This document shows positions 9,562 to 21,044 of a stretch of DNA of 64,000 nucleotides, piece by piece. The translations under genes and the position numbers were made by a program. The notes under the pieces were generated by a model. That model made no database searches. It was given only the letters and a program-made list of their open reading frames with translations, and was not told the origin of the DNA. This DNA is from Gilvimarinus sp. DA14 (GTDB lineage: Bacteria; Pseudomonadota; Gammaproteobacteria; Pseudomonadales; Cellvibrionaceae): assembly GCF_024204685.1 (NCBI RefSeq), contig NZ_CP100350.1:434001-498000 (forward strand). Direction: 5' to 3'. Each line of letters begins with the position of its first letter. Positions within the stretch are counted from its first letter, which is position 1.

Positions 9562-9999
9562 ATGGTTGATGTGAAAACTTGGTTGGGGATGGCAGCGGCC
9601 ATGGTAGTAACAGCTTGTACCCACCAACCGGCCTCTCAGGCTGACCCAGAGCTGTTGGGCTCCCTGATGCAAAACTCTTGGCGAATCGAGTCAATTGCGG
9701 CCGGTGGCGTGATCGATTACAGCCCAGCGCAACTCACCTTCGCCGCAGATGGTACCTTTTCGGGAAATGGCACTTGCAATCGGATTTTCGGTGATTACAA
9801 ACTTGAAGGTGCACTATTATCCATTGCCCAAAACATTGCGGCAACGAGAATGGCGTGCCCCGAGGCGTTGATGAATCAAGAACAAAAATTACTGCAGGTT
9901 TTACCTGGTACGCATAAAGTAGTGTTAGACAATGCTATTTTAACGCTGACTAACAGTGCCGGGAAGGAAGTGATTAAAGCTGCCGCGACAGCACCATAA
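9562..9999 (+). CDS. META-domain lipoprotein (HslJ-like)
   Basis: A 145-residue exported lipoprotein. The N-terminal signal ends in a lipobox VVTAC, with C19 as the expected lipidated cysteine. The rest is one META domain with the typical GNGTCNRIFGDYKLEG and ATRMACP segments, the latter carrying the conserved cysteine. HslJ in E. coli is linked to heat induction and novobiocin resistance; the molecular function of META domains is unclear. A strong AAGGAGG at 9546-9552 fixes the ATG. It stands alone between the ffh terminator and maeA. Confidence 0.85.
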   Translation: MVDVKTWLGMAAAMVVTACTHQPASQADPELLGSLMQNSWRIESIAAGGVIDYSPAQLTFAADGTFSGNGTCNRIFGDYKLEGALLSIAQNIAATRMACPEALMNQEQKLLQVLPGTHKVVLDNAILTLTNSAGKEVIKAAATAP

Positions 10000-10053
10000 T
10001 ATTTAGCTGGCTGTTTGAGTCAGAGTACGCCGTGAATAGCTCAAGGGGATAGC

Positions 10054-11739
10054 GTGAACACCAGACCGATATACATACCTTTTGCCGGGCCCGCTCTATT
10101 GGAAGCTCCGCTTTTGAATAAAGGCAGCGCGTTTAGCCGTCAGGAGCGACAGCAATTTAATTTAGAAGGCCTGCTACCTTACAACATTGAAACCATTGAG
10201 GAGCAAAAAGCCCGCGCTTACGAACAGCTCTGCTCGTTTGCTTCTGACATCGATAAACACATATTTTTGCGTAATATCCAAGACACTAACGAGACCCTGT
10301 ATTTTCGTCTAATTACGGAGCATTTGCAGGAAGTCATGCCGTTAATATATACCCCGACAGTGGGTAAAGCCTGCGAGCTTTTTTCTAAAATTTATCGGCG
10401 TAAGCGTGGCTTGTTTGTCTCCTATCCCGACCGCGATAGGTTGGATGATATCTTGCAAAACGCCACCAAGCACAACGTCAAGGTTATTGTGGTTACCGAC
10501 GGTGAGAGGATTCTTGGGTTGGGCGATCAAGGTATAGGCGGTATGGGTATACCTATCGGCAAGCTTGCGCTCTATACCGCATGTGGCGGTATTAGTCCGG
10601 CTTATACTCTGCCCGTCGTGCTGGATGTCGGGTGTAACAACCGCGCTTTGGTGAGTGATCCCATGTACATGGGGTGGAGACACGAGCGTATCAGCGACGC
10701 CGAGTACTACGATTTTGTCGATCAGTTCATCCAAGCTGTCAAAGTACGCTGGCCGAATGCGCTATTACAGTTTGAAGATTTTGCCCAAAATCACGCAACG
10801 CCGCTTCTACATAAGTACCGTGATGAGCTTTGCTGTTTTAATGATGACGTGCAGGGTACGGCGTCTGTGACAGTGGGAACTTTGCTGGCTGCTTGTCACG
10901 CTAAAAACGAGAAGTTGTCAGAGCAAACCATTGTTTTTGCTGGCGCCGGTTCTGCCGGTTGTGGCATTGCCGCGCAAATTGTCGATGAAATGTGTGCAGA
11001 AGGGCTAACTCGGGAACAAGCGCTAAATCGAGTTTTTCTTCTGAACAGGGATGGTTTGTTAACCAATAGCTCTTCGGGCTTGCTGGAATTCCAAAAAGAG
11101 TTCTGCAAGGCCGATGGCTTAACGGCCGATTGGTTGCTGGATAAGCCTGGCAGGCTCGGTCTGGCGGATGTTATTCGCAATGTTCAGCCCAGTGTGTTGG
11201 TTGGTGTTTCTGGCCAGCCCGGCCTGTTCAATAAAAACATTGTCGAGTCAATGCAGGCTCACTGCGAGCGGCCGATTATTTTGCCATTGTCAAACCCAAC
11301 CAGCCGAGTTGAAGGCTTGCCTGTGGATATTCTTCGCTGGACCTCAGGCCTGGCAATTGTGGCGACCGGAAGTCCTTTTGAACCCGTGGATATAGGTGGC
11401 GTAAAGTACGAGATCGCGCAGTGTAATAACAGTTATATCTTTCCCGGTGTAGGGCTCGGAGTGATCAGCGCCAAAGCCAGTAAAGTAACCGACACCATGA
11501 TGCTTGCGGCCGCTCGAGCACTTGCCTCTTTGTCACCTTTGGCGACCACCGGCGAGGGATCGTTGCTGCCAAATTTGGCCAATATTCGCGAAGTGAGCAA
11601 GGCAATTGCAGTGGCCGTTTATAAGCAGGCAGTGGCGGATGGTGTCGCTGTACCAGTGCCCGAAGAATTAATCGGCGAGCGAGTGGAGAAAAACTTTTGG
11701 TATCCGCGTTATCGCACTTATCGTCGTACGTCCTTCTGA
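10054..11739 (+). CDS. maeA: NAD-dependent malic enzyme (MaeA/SfcA type)
   Basis: Oxidatively decarboxylates malate to pyruvate and CO2, reducing NAD. The 561-residue sequence matches the large E. coli MaeA-type enzyme from its N-terminus ([19 protein letters not shown]) on. [10 protein letters not shown] carries the catalytic tyrosine region, FEDFAQNHA and FNDDVQGTA carry the metal-binding acids, and [10 protein letters not shown] is the dinucleotide-binding loop. It starts with GTG after AAGGGGA. The next gene, a regulator, begins only 10 nt downstream and fadBA follow, so malate-to-pyruvate flux may be co-regulated with beta-oxidation. Confidence 0.95.
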   Translation: MNTRPIYIPFAGPALLEAPLLNKGSAFSRQERQQFNLEGLLPYNIETIEEQKARAYEQLCSFASDIDKHIFLRNIQDTNETLYFRLITEHLQEVMPLIYTPTVGKACELFSKIYRRKRGLFVSYPDRDRLDDILQNATKHNVKVIVVTDGERILGLGDQGIGGMGIPIGKLALYTACGGISPAYTLPVVLDVGCNNRALVSDPMYMGWRHERISDAEYYDFVDQFIQAVKVRWPNALLQFEDFAQNHATPLLHKYRDELCCFNDDVQGTASVTVGTLLAACHAKNEKLSEQTIVFAGAGSAGCGIAAQIVDEMCAEGLTREQALNRVFLLNRDGLLTNSSSGLLEFQKEFCKADGLTADWLLDKPGRLGLADVIRNVQPSVLVGVSGQPGLFNKNIVESMQAHCERPIILPLSNPTSRVEGLPVDILRWTSGLAIVATGSPFEPVDIGGVKYEIAQCNNSYIFPGVGLGVISAKASKVTDTMMLAAARALASLSPLATTGEGSLLPNLANIREVSKAIAVAVYKQAVADGVAVPVPEELIGERVEKNFWYPRYRTYRRTSF

Positions 11740-11749
11740 GGTAAATCGT

Positions 11750-12313
11750 TTGGATACTTCTGAGACTGCAAAAGCATTAGGGGTGCGCTTAAAGGCTGTT
11801 CGCGAGGCTAACGGTTTATCCCAGCGCGAGTTGGCAAAAAGGGCGGGGGTTACCAACAGCAGTATTTCTATGATTGAGCAAGGGCAGGTCAGTCCCAGTG
11901 TGCAATCGCTGGAAAAAGTGCTTGCCGGTCTGCCTATGTCCCTGTCGTATTTTTTTTCCTGTGGGGTTGAAAATAACAGTGACAGTTTTTTCTTTCGCGA
12001 GCAGATGTCGAAGCACGACAAGCCTTACGGTTTTATGCAGCTCGTGGCGGAAAAGTTAACCCAGAGGCGCGTCACTTTAAAGCGATTTGTGTTCGAGCCG
12101 GGAAAAGATACTGGCGATTCACCTCTGACCAGTTTCTTTGATCAAGCCGGCTGTGTTTTTCAGGGTGAAATTATAATGTCTGCCGGCCAGCAAGTTCGAA
12201 CTCTTGTGCCCGGTGATTGCTTTTATTTAAGGGCTTATACGCCTTTTCGCGCCCGTAATTCGTCCGCTACTGAAACAGCTGAAATAATGGTGTCTTCCGC
12301 CGCGGGAGAATAG
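11750..12313 (+). CDS. XRE-family transcriptional regulator with C-terminal cupin
   Basis: A 187-residue DNA-binding regulator. Residues about 8-65 form an XRE helix-turn-helix (LKAVREANGLSQRELAKRAG, then SSISMIEQGQVSPS). Residues about 105-183 form a small-molecule-binding cupin. The layout resembles PuuR and other metabolite-responsive repressors; the ligand is unknown. It starts at TTG with GAGG just upstream. It sits 10 nt after maeA and 26 nt before fadB, so it is probably part of the same transcription unit, and malic enzyme and/or fadBA are its most likely targets. Confidence 0.88.
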   Translation: MDTSETAKALGVRLKAVREANGLSQRELAKRAGVTNSSISMIEQGQVSPSVQSLEKVLAGLPMSLSYFFSCGVENNSDSFFFREQMSKHDKPYGFMQLVAEKLTQRRVTLKRFVFEPGKDTGDSPLTSFFDQAGCVFQGEIIMSAGQQVRTLVPGDCFYLRAYTPFRARNSSATETAEIMVSSAAGE

Positions 12314-12339
12314 CAAACTTAACCGTAAACGGTGGCAAT

Positions 12340-15655
<3,316 letters not shown>

Positions 15656-15699
15656 TCTGGTAAACTGCCCCGTTTTGCGGCTGAGAGGGTGGATTGGTC

Positions 15700-17046
15700 T
15701 TGCGGATTCAGTTTACTGAGGATCCCGAAGGATGGTTGCAGCAGGTAAAACGGCAAAGTGCCTACTCCTTGCAAGCAATTCGCTTTCGGCACCATTGTTT
15801 TTATCGGGCCCGTTCTGAGGATGAGTCCGTGTTGGCTCTCGTCTCCAAAGGTGATGCGGGGCTGGAGGCTGCCATGGTGGCGGATACGGCCCATGCTCGT
15901 CAGCTGATTGAAAGCGCGGGCGGCAATGTGACCATCCAAACCCTTGCCGCAGAGCTGAACACGCCTGTGTTGTCAGTGGAAACCGCTGTGCCTCTGCTGC
16001 CTACTCACATTGCCAAACCCTGGGGCCAGGAAATTTGGTATACGGGAATGGAAGTACGCGGTGTATCTCACGTCGGTGATGAACTGCACTCTGTTCCCTT
16101 ACCTTGGTTGCTGTCGCTGATGCCAGAGGCCTTTTGTAACGGCAAGCCTGAACAGCTCACGCTATTAAAAATCCTGGATCCACTGCCCGATGAGGTCTAC
16201 GGGGATCTGTATTTTGAAATGCATGAGCGCAAACAGGAAGTCTATGTAGTCACCCATGTGAATAAGCAGGCCTGGCCGGATGGTCGCGGGGGAATTCGTT
16301 TCGGGTTTAATCAAAGAGTCCGCGCAAAATACGCTAGTGATGACGAGTTTAAAGCCGCTTATCTGGAGACGGTTAAGCGATACGAATCGGTCCGCCGTCG
16401 CATAGATGAGTGCTTGGACGGTATCAGGTTGCAGCAGGGCGTTGGGCTGAATGACCCGGTAGAGCCTGCGAGAATAGATGCCTGGCTCGCACAAGTGCCT
16501 GACTTACTAGTGGTTCAAGAGGCAGAGCTTCGAGCGCAAATGGATAGCTTTAGCAATCTAATGCCGCTGCAGGTTGGTGATGTGGTCCGTGTGCCTTGCA
16601 TGACTCCGCACTCTCTCTTACACGGGGTACGCACGGTAGAGTTCCAGACGCCTGTCTATGAGCGCAAAATTCTCTCTTTTGCACAGAAGGTTCTCACTCA
16701 GCAATGGTGGGATACTGAGGAGGCTTTGCAGGGGGCGAATCTGGATGTTGAAGCCGCGCAGTTGTCGGCTGCCGTGGAAGTGGTGCCCGGCTTAACTCAG
16801 CAAGAGATAGTCGACTTCGATGACTTCAGGGTGTGGCGCCTGCGCGCCCGGGCGAGTGTCGAGCTGTCACTGGCTGGAGCGCAGAGTTACCAATTGTTAA
16901 TGGCGGTAAGCGGCAAGGTGAGGGTTGCACAGCAGGATCTGGCTTGTGAACAGGCCGCGCTTTTGCCCGCAAATGGTGCATCTGGCTGCTGCCTGTTTAT
17001 GGAGTCTGGTGCCGTGGCACTGTTAGCGGCACCAATTAAAGGGTAA
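15700..17046 (+). CDS. ManA-like (type I phosphomannose isomerase fold) cupin protein, function unknown
   Basis: About 448 residues. KPWGQEIWYTG, LLKILDPLPDEVYGDLYFEMHERKQE and the pair GDVVRVPCMTPHSL ... EFQTPVYERKILSF fall in the order and spacing seen in class I mannose-6-phosphate isomerases, so I read it as a divergent RmlC-type cupin of that superfamily. The classical zinc-ligand set (QxHP, then E, H) is not clearly preserved, so isomerase activity is doubtful. Start: TTG at 15700 is 10 nt from GAGAGGG at 15683-15689; a second TTG at 15694 is also possible. It follows fadA without a terminator, suggesting a link to lipid or acyl metabolism. The function is unassigned. Confidence 0.6.
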   Translation: MRIQFTEDPEGWLQQVKRQSAYSLQAIRFRHHCFYRARSEDESVLALVSKGDAGLEAAMVADTAHARQLIESAGGNVTIQTLAAELNTPVLSVETAVPLLPTHIAKPWGQEIWYTGMEVRGVSHVGDELHSVPLPWLLSLMPEAFCNGKPEQLTLLKILDPLPDEVYGDLYFEMHERKQEVYVVTHVNKQAWPDGRGGIRFGFNQRVRAKYASDDEFKAAYLETVKRYESVRRRIDECLDGIRLQQGVGLNDPVEPARIDAWLAQVPDLLVVQEAELRAQMDSFSNLMPLQVGDVVRVPCMTPHSLLHGVRTVEFQTPVYERKILSFAQKVLTQQWWDTEEALQGANLDVEAAQLSAAVEVVPGLTQQEIVDFDDFRVWRLRARASVELSLAGAQSYQLLMAVSGKVRVAQQDLACEQAALLPANGASGCCLFMESGAVALLAAPIKG

Positions 17047-17209
17047 TTGCGGTGCTTAGTGTTATTTAATTGACGCGCTTATTGAACCTCTTGCCGGTCT
17101 ATGGCAAAATTGCCACCCTTCTCGTAACCGGCAGCTCGATTTTTTGAAAAAACTTATAAAAATCAGAGTGTTAGGGTTATTGATTTGATTTTGCCTGTGT
17201 CTGGGCAAC

Positions 17210-17294
<85 letters not shown>

Positions 17295-17367
17295 TTTAAT
17301 GTAGACGTGTCAGACAAAGTCTGGCACCAAACGATGTCTAAGCATCGAAGTTATGCACGAGGATACT

Positions 17368-18681
17368 ATGCAGGTTTCAATCGAAACGACTTCTGGTCTA
17401 GAGCGTCGCCTGACTATCGGCGTACCCGCTGATACCGTAGAAGGCGAAATTGAAAAGCGACTGAAAGAGGCCGCTAAAAACATTCGCATTAACGGTTTCC
17501 GCAAGGGTAAAGTGCCCTTGAAAATCGTCAAGCAGCGCTATGGTGCTGGTGTGCGCCAGGAAGTTGTTGGAGAGGTGATCAGCCGCTCTTTCTACGAAGC
17601 TGCACAGCAAGAAGACGTTAAGCCCGCCGGCCAGCCAAACATTCAGCCCAAACAGATGAAAGAGGGCGAAGATCTGGAGTTCGTGGCGACTTTTGAGGTG
17701 TATCCCGAAGTTAAGTTGGGCGATGTGAGTGGATTTAAGGTAACTCGTTACACCGCTGATATTACCGATGAAGACATCGATAAGATGATCGAAACCCTGC
17801 GCAAGCATCAGGCAACCTGGAAAGAGGTTGATCGTGCGGCGGCCGAAGGTGATCAGGTGAATATTGACTTCACCGGCACTAAAGACGGCGAAGAGTTTCA
17901 GGGTGGTAAAGCACAGGGTCACAACCTGGTGCTGGGCTCTAACTCGATGATCCCGGGCTTTGAAGACGGCATTGTCGGCATGAAAGCAGGCGAAGAAAAG
18001 ACCATTAAAGTGACCTTCCCTGAAGACTATCAGGCAGAAGAGCTGAAAGGCGCAGAGGCGGAATTTGCCATTAAGGTTAACACTGTTTCTGAGCAAGAGT
18101 TGCCCGAGCTGAAAAAGCCGTTTTTCCAAAAGTTTGGCCTGGAAAAGGGGGGTATTAAGACCTTCCAGAAAGAAGTGAAAACCAACATGGAGCGCGAACT
18201 GAAAAATGCGCTCAAGGCCAAGGTTAAGTCACAGGTTATGGATCAGCTGCTTGAGGCCAATGAGGTTGAGCTGCCCAAGGCTTTGGTGGCTAATGAGATT
18301 CAGGTGTTGCGCAATCAGATGATGCAGCGCTTCGGTCAGCAGCCTAAGGGTTTCGACGCCAAGTCAATGTTACCGGATAGCATGTTTGAAGAAGACGCTA
18401 AGCGTCGTGTAGCGCTTGGGTTGATTGTGGGTGAGGTTGTAAAGACTGCCAAGATCAAGCCAGAGGCCAAAGCTGTGCGTAAGATGGTTGAAGAGATCGC
18501 CAGCACTTACGAAGACCCACAAGAGGTGATCGACTACTACTACGGTCAGCGCGAGTTGCTCGCCGGTATCGAGTCAGCAGTATTGGAAGATCAGGTGGTT
18601 GAGCACATCGTAGAGCAGGCAGAAGTAACTGAAGAGTCAGCAACTTACGATGAAATCATGCAGCCAAATGCTGAAAAATAA
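17368..18681 (+). CDS. tig: Trigger factor
   Basis: Ribosome-bound chaperone and peptidyl-prolyl isomerase that receives nascent chains. The start at 17368 (MQVSIETTSGLERRL) is the canonical N-terminus and follows GAGG at 17358-17361; the ATG at 17353 adds only five atypical residues. The ribosome-binding signature GFRKGKVP lies near 43, the FKBP-type domain spans about 150-240 (DFTGTKDGEEFQGG, MIPGFEDGIVGMKAGEEK), and a long helical C-terminal arm follows. Length 437. It is first in the tig-clpP-clpX-lon block. Confidence 0.97.
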   Translation: MQVSIETTSGLERRLTIGVPADTVEGEIEKRLKEAAKNIRINGFRKGKVPLKIVKQRYGAGVRQEVVGEVISRSFYEAAQQEDVKPAGQPNIQPKQMKEGEDLEFVATFEVYPEVKLGDVSGFKVTRYTADITDEDIDKMIETLRKHQATWKEVDRAAAEGDQVNIDFTGTKDGEEFQGGKAQGHNLVLGSNSMIPGFEDGIVGMKAGEEKTIKVTFPEDYQAEELKGAEAEFAIKVNTVSEQELPELKKPFFQKFGLEKGGIKTFQKEVKTNMERELKNALKAKVKSQVMDQLLEANEVELPKALVANEIQVLRNQMMQRFGQQPKGFDAKSMLPDSMFEEDAKRRVALGLIVGEVVKTAKIKPEAKAVRKMVEEIASTYEDPQEVIDYYYGQRELLAGIESAVLEDQVVEHIVEQAEVTEESATYDEIMQPNAEK

Positions 18682-18699
18682 CGCTTATTGAGCAAAAAA

Positions 18700-18723
18700 A
18701 CCGCGAAACGCCTGTTTCGCGGT
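18700..18723 (+). terminator. Strong hairpin between tig and clpP (possible terminator or attenuator)
   Basis: Perfect 10-bp stem ACCGCGAAAC / GTTTCGCGGT with a GCCT loop, preceded by a run of seven A and followed by a C/T-rich stretch rather than a T-run. On the plus strand it is a weak candidate terminator; it could reduce tig read-through into clpP. Confidence 0.45.
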
Positions 18724-18849
18724 CTCCCCCTCCAGCTTTTCTCTTTCTTTACTGGCAAAGCGCCGCGTCACAGGTTAAGCTCCCAGCTATTGGGTTTGCT
18801 TTATCGCAAATCGTCATTTTGGAATGTACGACAGAAGGGTGTTTCATTG

Positions 18850-19488
18850 ATGTCTTATGAGCTAAACGACAGCCGAACGCAAGAAGTCACCGCCAGCGGT
18901 CTGGTGCCTATCGTAGTCGAACAGACTGCAAGGGGTGAGCGTTCTTACGACATTTACTCTCGACTGCTAAAAGAGCGGGTTATCTTTTTGACTGGTCAGG
19001 TCGAAGATCATATGGCGAATTTAGTGGTCGCACAGCTGCTGTTCTTAGAGGCAGAAAATCCCGACAAGGACATTCACCTGTACATTAATTCACCCGGCGG
19101 CTCGGTTACCGCGGGTATGTCAATTTACGATACCATGCAGTTTATCAAGCCGGATGTGAGTACTATGTGTATGGGGCAGGCTTGCTCTATGGGAGCTTTC
19201 TTGTTGGCCGCCGGCGCCGAAGGCAAGCGCTATGCGCTGCCCAATTCACGGGTGATGATCCATCAGCCCAGTGGCGGGGCCCAGGGCCAGGCATCTGATA
19301 TCAATATCCACGCTCAGGAGATACTGAAAATCCGTCGTCGTCTGAATGAGCTGTTGGCAAAGCATACCGGGCAGTCTTTAGAGCAAGTAGAGCTGGATAC
19401 TGAGCGAGATAAGTTTATGTCCTCTGACGAGTCAAAGGAATATGGCATTATTGACTCTGTTGTGGACAGCCGGGTTCAGGCAAAATAG
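18850..19488 (+). CDS. clpP: ATP-dependent Clp protease proteolytic subunit
   Basis: Serine protease that forms the 14-mer chamber used by ClpX and ClpA. The start at 18850 (MSYELNDS) was chosen because it gives the family N-terminus and normal length (212 residues); the open frame upstream runs through the intergenic hairpin and is not coding. The catalytic triad is visible as S113 (GQACSMGAF), H138 (VMIHQP) and D187 (DTERDKF). It lies between tig and clpX, the conserved order. Confidence 0.97.
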   Translation: MSYELNDSRTQEVTASGLVPIVVEQTARGERSYDIYSRLLKERVIFLTGQVEDHMANLVVAQLLFLEAENPDKDIHLYINSPGGSVTAGMSIYDTMQFIKPDVSTMCMGQACSMGAFLLAAGAEGKRYALPNSRVMIHQPSGGAQGQASDINIHAQEILKIRRRLNELLAKHTGQSLEQVELDTERDKFMSSDESKEYGIIDSVVDSRVQAK

Positions 19489-19540
19489 GCTGTTTAGATT
19501 AGAGACGCGAGGGCTAGCTGTGCCTTATTGGGGCGCCGGG

Positions 19541-19569
19541 CTTGAAAATTGGGATTAAAGGGCGCATCT
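19541..19569 (+). promoter_or_regulatory. Candidate sigma-32 (heat-shock) promoter of clpX
   Basis: CTTGAAA at 19541-19547, 14 nt, then GCGCATCT at 19562-19569. The first half is a perfect match to the RpoH -35 form CTTGAAA; the second matches CCCCATnT at five of the seven specified bases. It ends 35 nt before the clpX start. Confidence 0.55.
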
Positions 19570-19603
19570 TTTAATCCGTGGCAGAAATATTGGGAGTGGT
19601 TTA

Positions 19604-20905
19604 ATGACCGATCACACCGGAGAAAACGGCGACAAAAACGGCAAGTTGTTGTACTGCTCGTTTTGCGGTAAGAGCCAGCATGAGGTTCGCAAATTAATTG
19701 CGGGCCCCTCGGTGTTTATTTGCGATGAATGTGTCGATCTTTGTAATGACATTATTCGCGAAGAGATTCAGGAGAGTGCTACTGAGGGGCAGTCGGAAAA
19801 ACTGCCCAAGCCCAGTGAGATATCCGCAATTCTTGATCAATATGTTATCGGCCAGCAGCGAGCCAAAAAAGTGCTTGCAGTGGCTGTATATAATCACTAC
19901 AAGCGCCTGCGTGTAGGCAGTAAGGGTAAAGACAAAGATGCGGTAGAGTTAGGCAAAAGTAATATCCTTCTAGTCGGGCCGACTGGTAGTGGTAAGACTT
20001 TGCTGGCTGAAACCCTGGCGCGTCTGTTGAATGTGCCTTTCACCATTGCCGACGCTACCACGCTGACTGAAGCCGGTTATGTGGGTGAGGACGTTGAAAA
20101 CATCATCCAAAAGCTGCTGCAAAAATGCGACTACGACGTTGAAAAGGCGCAGCAAGGCATTGTGTATATTGATGAAATCGACAAGATTTCCCGTAAGTCT
20201 GACAATCCTTCTATCACTCGCGACGTGTCTGGTGAAGGGGTTCAGCAGGCGCTTTTGAAGCTTATTGAGGGAACGGTTGCTTCAGTCCCTCCGCAGGGTG
20301 GACGTAAGCACCCACAACAGGAGTTTTTGCAGGTTGATACTGGCAATATCTTGTTTATTTGTGGTGGTGCTTTTGCAGGCTTGGACAAAGTGATTCGAGA
20401 TCGTTCTGAGCGCGGAGGCATTGGTTTTGGCGCCGAAGTGAAAAGTAAGAATGATGACAAGAGTTTTGGCGACACCCTGCACGAGCTTGAGCCGGAAGAC
20501 TTGGTTCGTTACGGTTTGATTCCAGAGTTTGTAGGGCGCCTGCCGGTAATCGCCACCCTGGACGAGCTGGATCGTGAGGCTTTGGTGGAGATTCTTGCAG
20601 AGCCTAAGAACGCGCTCACCAAGCAGTATCAGCGCTTGTTTGACATGGAAGGCGTGGAGTTGGATTTCCGTCGCGACGCTCTGGAAGCGGTAGCACAGAA
20701 AGCTATGGATCGTAAAACCGGTGCACGGGGTCTGCGCTCGATAATGGAGTCGGTACTGCTTGATACGATGTACCGTATCCCTTCTGAAGAGCATGTGAAA
20801 AAGGTAGTGGTAGACGAAACGGTTATTAAAGGTGAGTCGGACCCTATTCTTGTGTATGAAAATGCAGAGCCAGCTCAAAGCCGTGCGGCTTCAAAAGATG
20901 ACTGA
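19604..20905 (+). CDS. clpX: ClpXP protease ATP-binding subunit ClpX
   Basis: AAA+ unfoldase that feeds tagged proteins to ClpP. The N-terminal zinc-binding domain has two CxxC pairs (CSFCGKS and CDECVDLC, residues about 13-41). The Walker A motif is [12 protein letters not shown], Walker B is VYIDEIDKI, and the pore-loop motif GYVGEDV is present. Length 433. It lies downstream of clpP with its own candidate heat-shock promoter, and is followed by a terminator. Confidence 0.97.
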   Translation: MTDHTGENGDKNGKLLYCSFCGKSQHEVRKLIAGPSVFICDECVDLCNDIIREEIQESATEGQSEKLPKPSEISAILDQYVIGQQRAKKVLAVAVYNHYKRLRVGSKGKDKDAVELGKSNILLVGPTGSGKTLLAETLARLLNVPFTIADATTLTEAGYVGEDVENIIQKLLQKCDYDVEKAQQGIVYIDEIDKISRKSDNPSITRDVSGEGVQQALLKLIEGTVASVPPQGGRKHPQQEFLQVDTGNILFICGGAFAGLDKVIRDRSERGGIGFGAEVKSKNDDKSFGDTLHELEPEDLVRYGLIPEFVGRLPVIATLDELDREALVEILAEPKNALTKQYQRLFDMEGVELDFRRDALEAVAQKAMDRKTGARGLRSIMESVLLDTMYRIPSEEHVKKVVVDETVIKGESDPILVYENAEPAQSRAASKDD

Positions 20906-20925
20906 CGGCGATCGTGTTCTCGTTT

Positions 20926-20953
20926 AAAAAAGGGTGCCTCTGGCACCCTTTTT
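20926..20953 (+). terminator. Rho-independent terminator after clpX
   Basis: Stem AGGGTGCC (20931-20938) / GGCACCCT (20942-20949), TCT loop, flanked by an A-run and a T-run, so it may work in both directions. Confidence 0.9.
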
Positions 20954-20975
20954 GCGTTTTAAAGTCGGTGTCGAA

Positions 20976-21003
20976 CTTGTAATACGACATATCTGCCCCA
21001 ACA
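20976..21003 (+). promoter_or_regulatory. Candidate sigma-32 (heat-shock) promoter of lon
   Basis: CTTGTA at 20976-20981, a 14-nt spacer, then CCCCAACA at 20996-21003, close to the RpoH consensus CTTGAA-N12-15-CCCCATnT. It sits just after the clpX terminator and 41 nt before the lon start, the right place for a dedicated lon promoter. Confidence 0.6.
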
Positions 21004-21044
21004 ACCAGGGTAGATCCTAAAGTTATTCGCTAAGGGGGTCAGAA

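Noticed and set aside
17102-17115. Perfect 14-bp palindrome TGGCAAAATTGCCA before tRNA-Leu
   Set aside because: No T-run, so no terminator, and not clearly an operator; TTGAAC/CAAAAT nearby is too weak to call a promoter.
17398-18129. 243-codon open frame antisense to tig
   Set aside because: Mirror frame of trigger factor coding sequence without recognisable family features.
18688-18849. 54-codon in-frame extension upstream of clpP
   Set aside because: It runs through the tig-clpP hairpin and gives a non-family N-terminus; the ATG at 18850 gives the standard ClpP.
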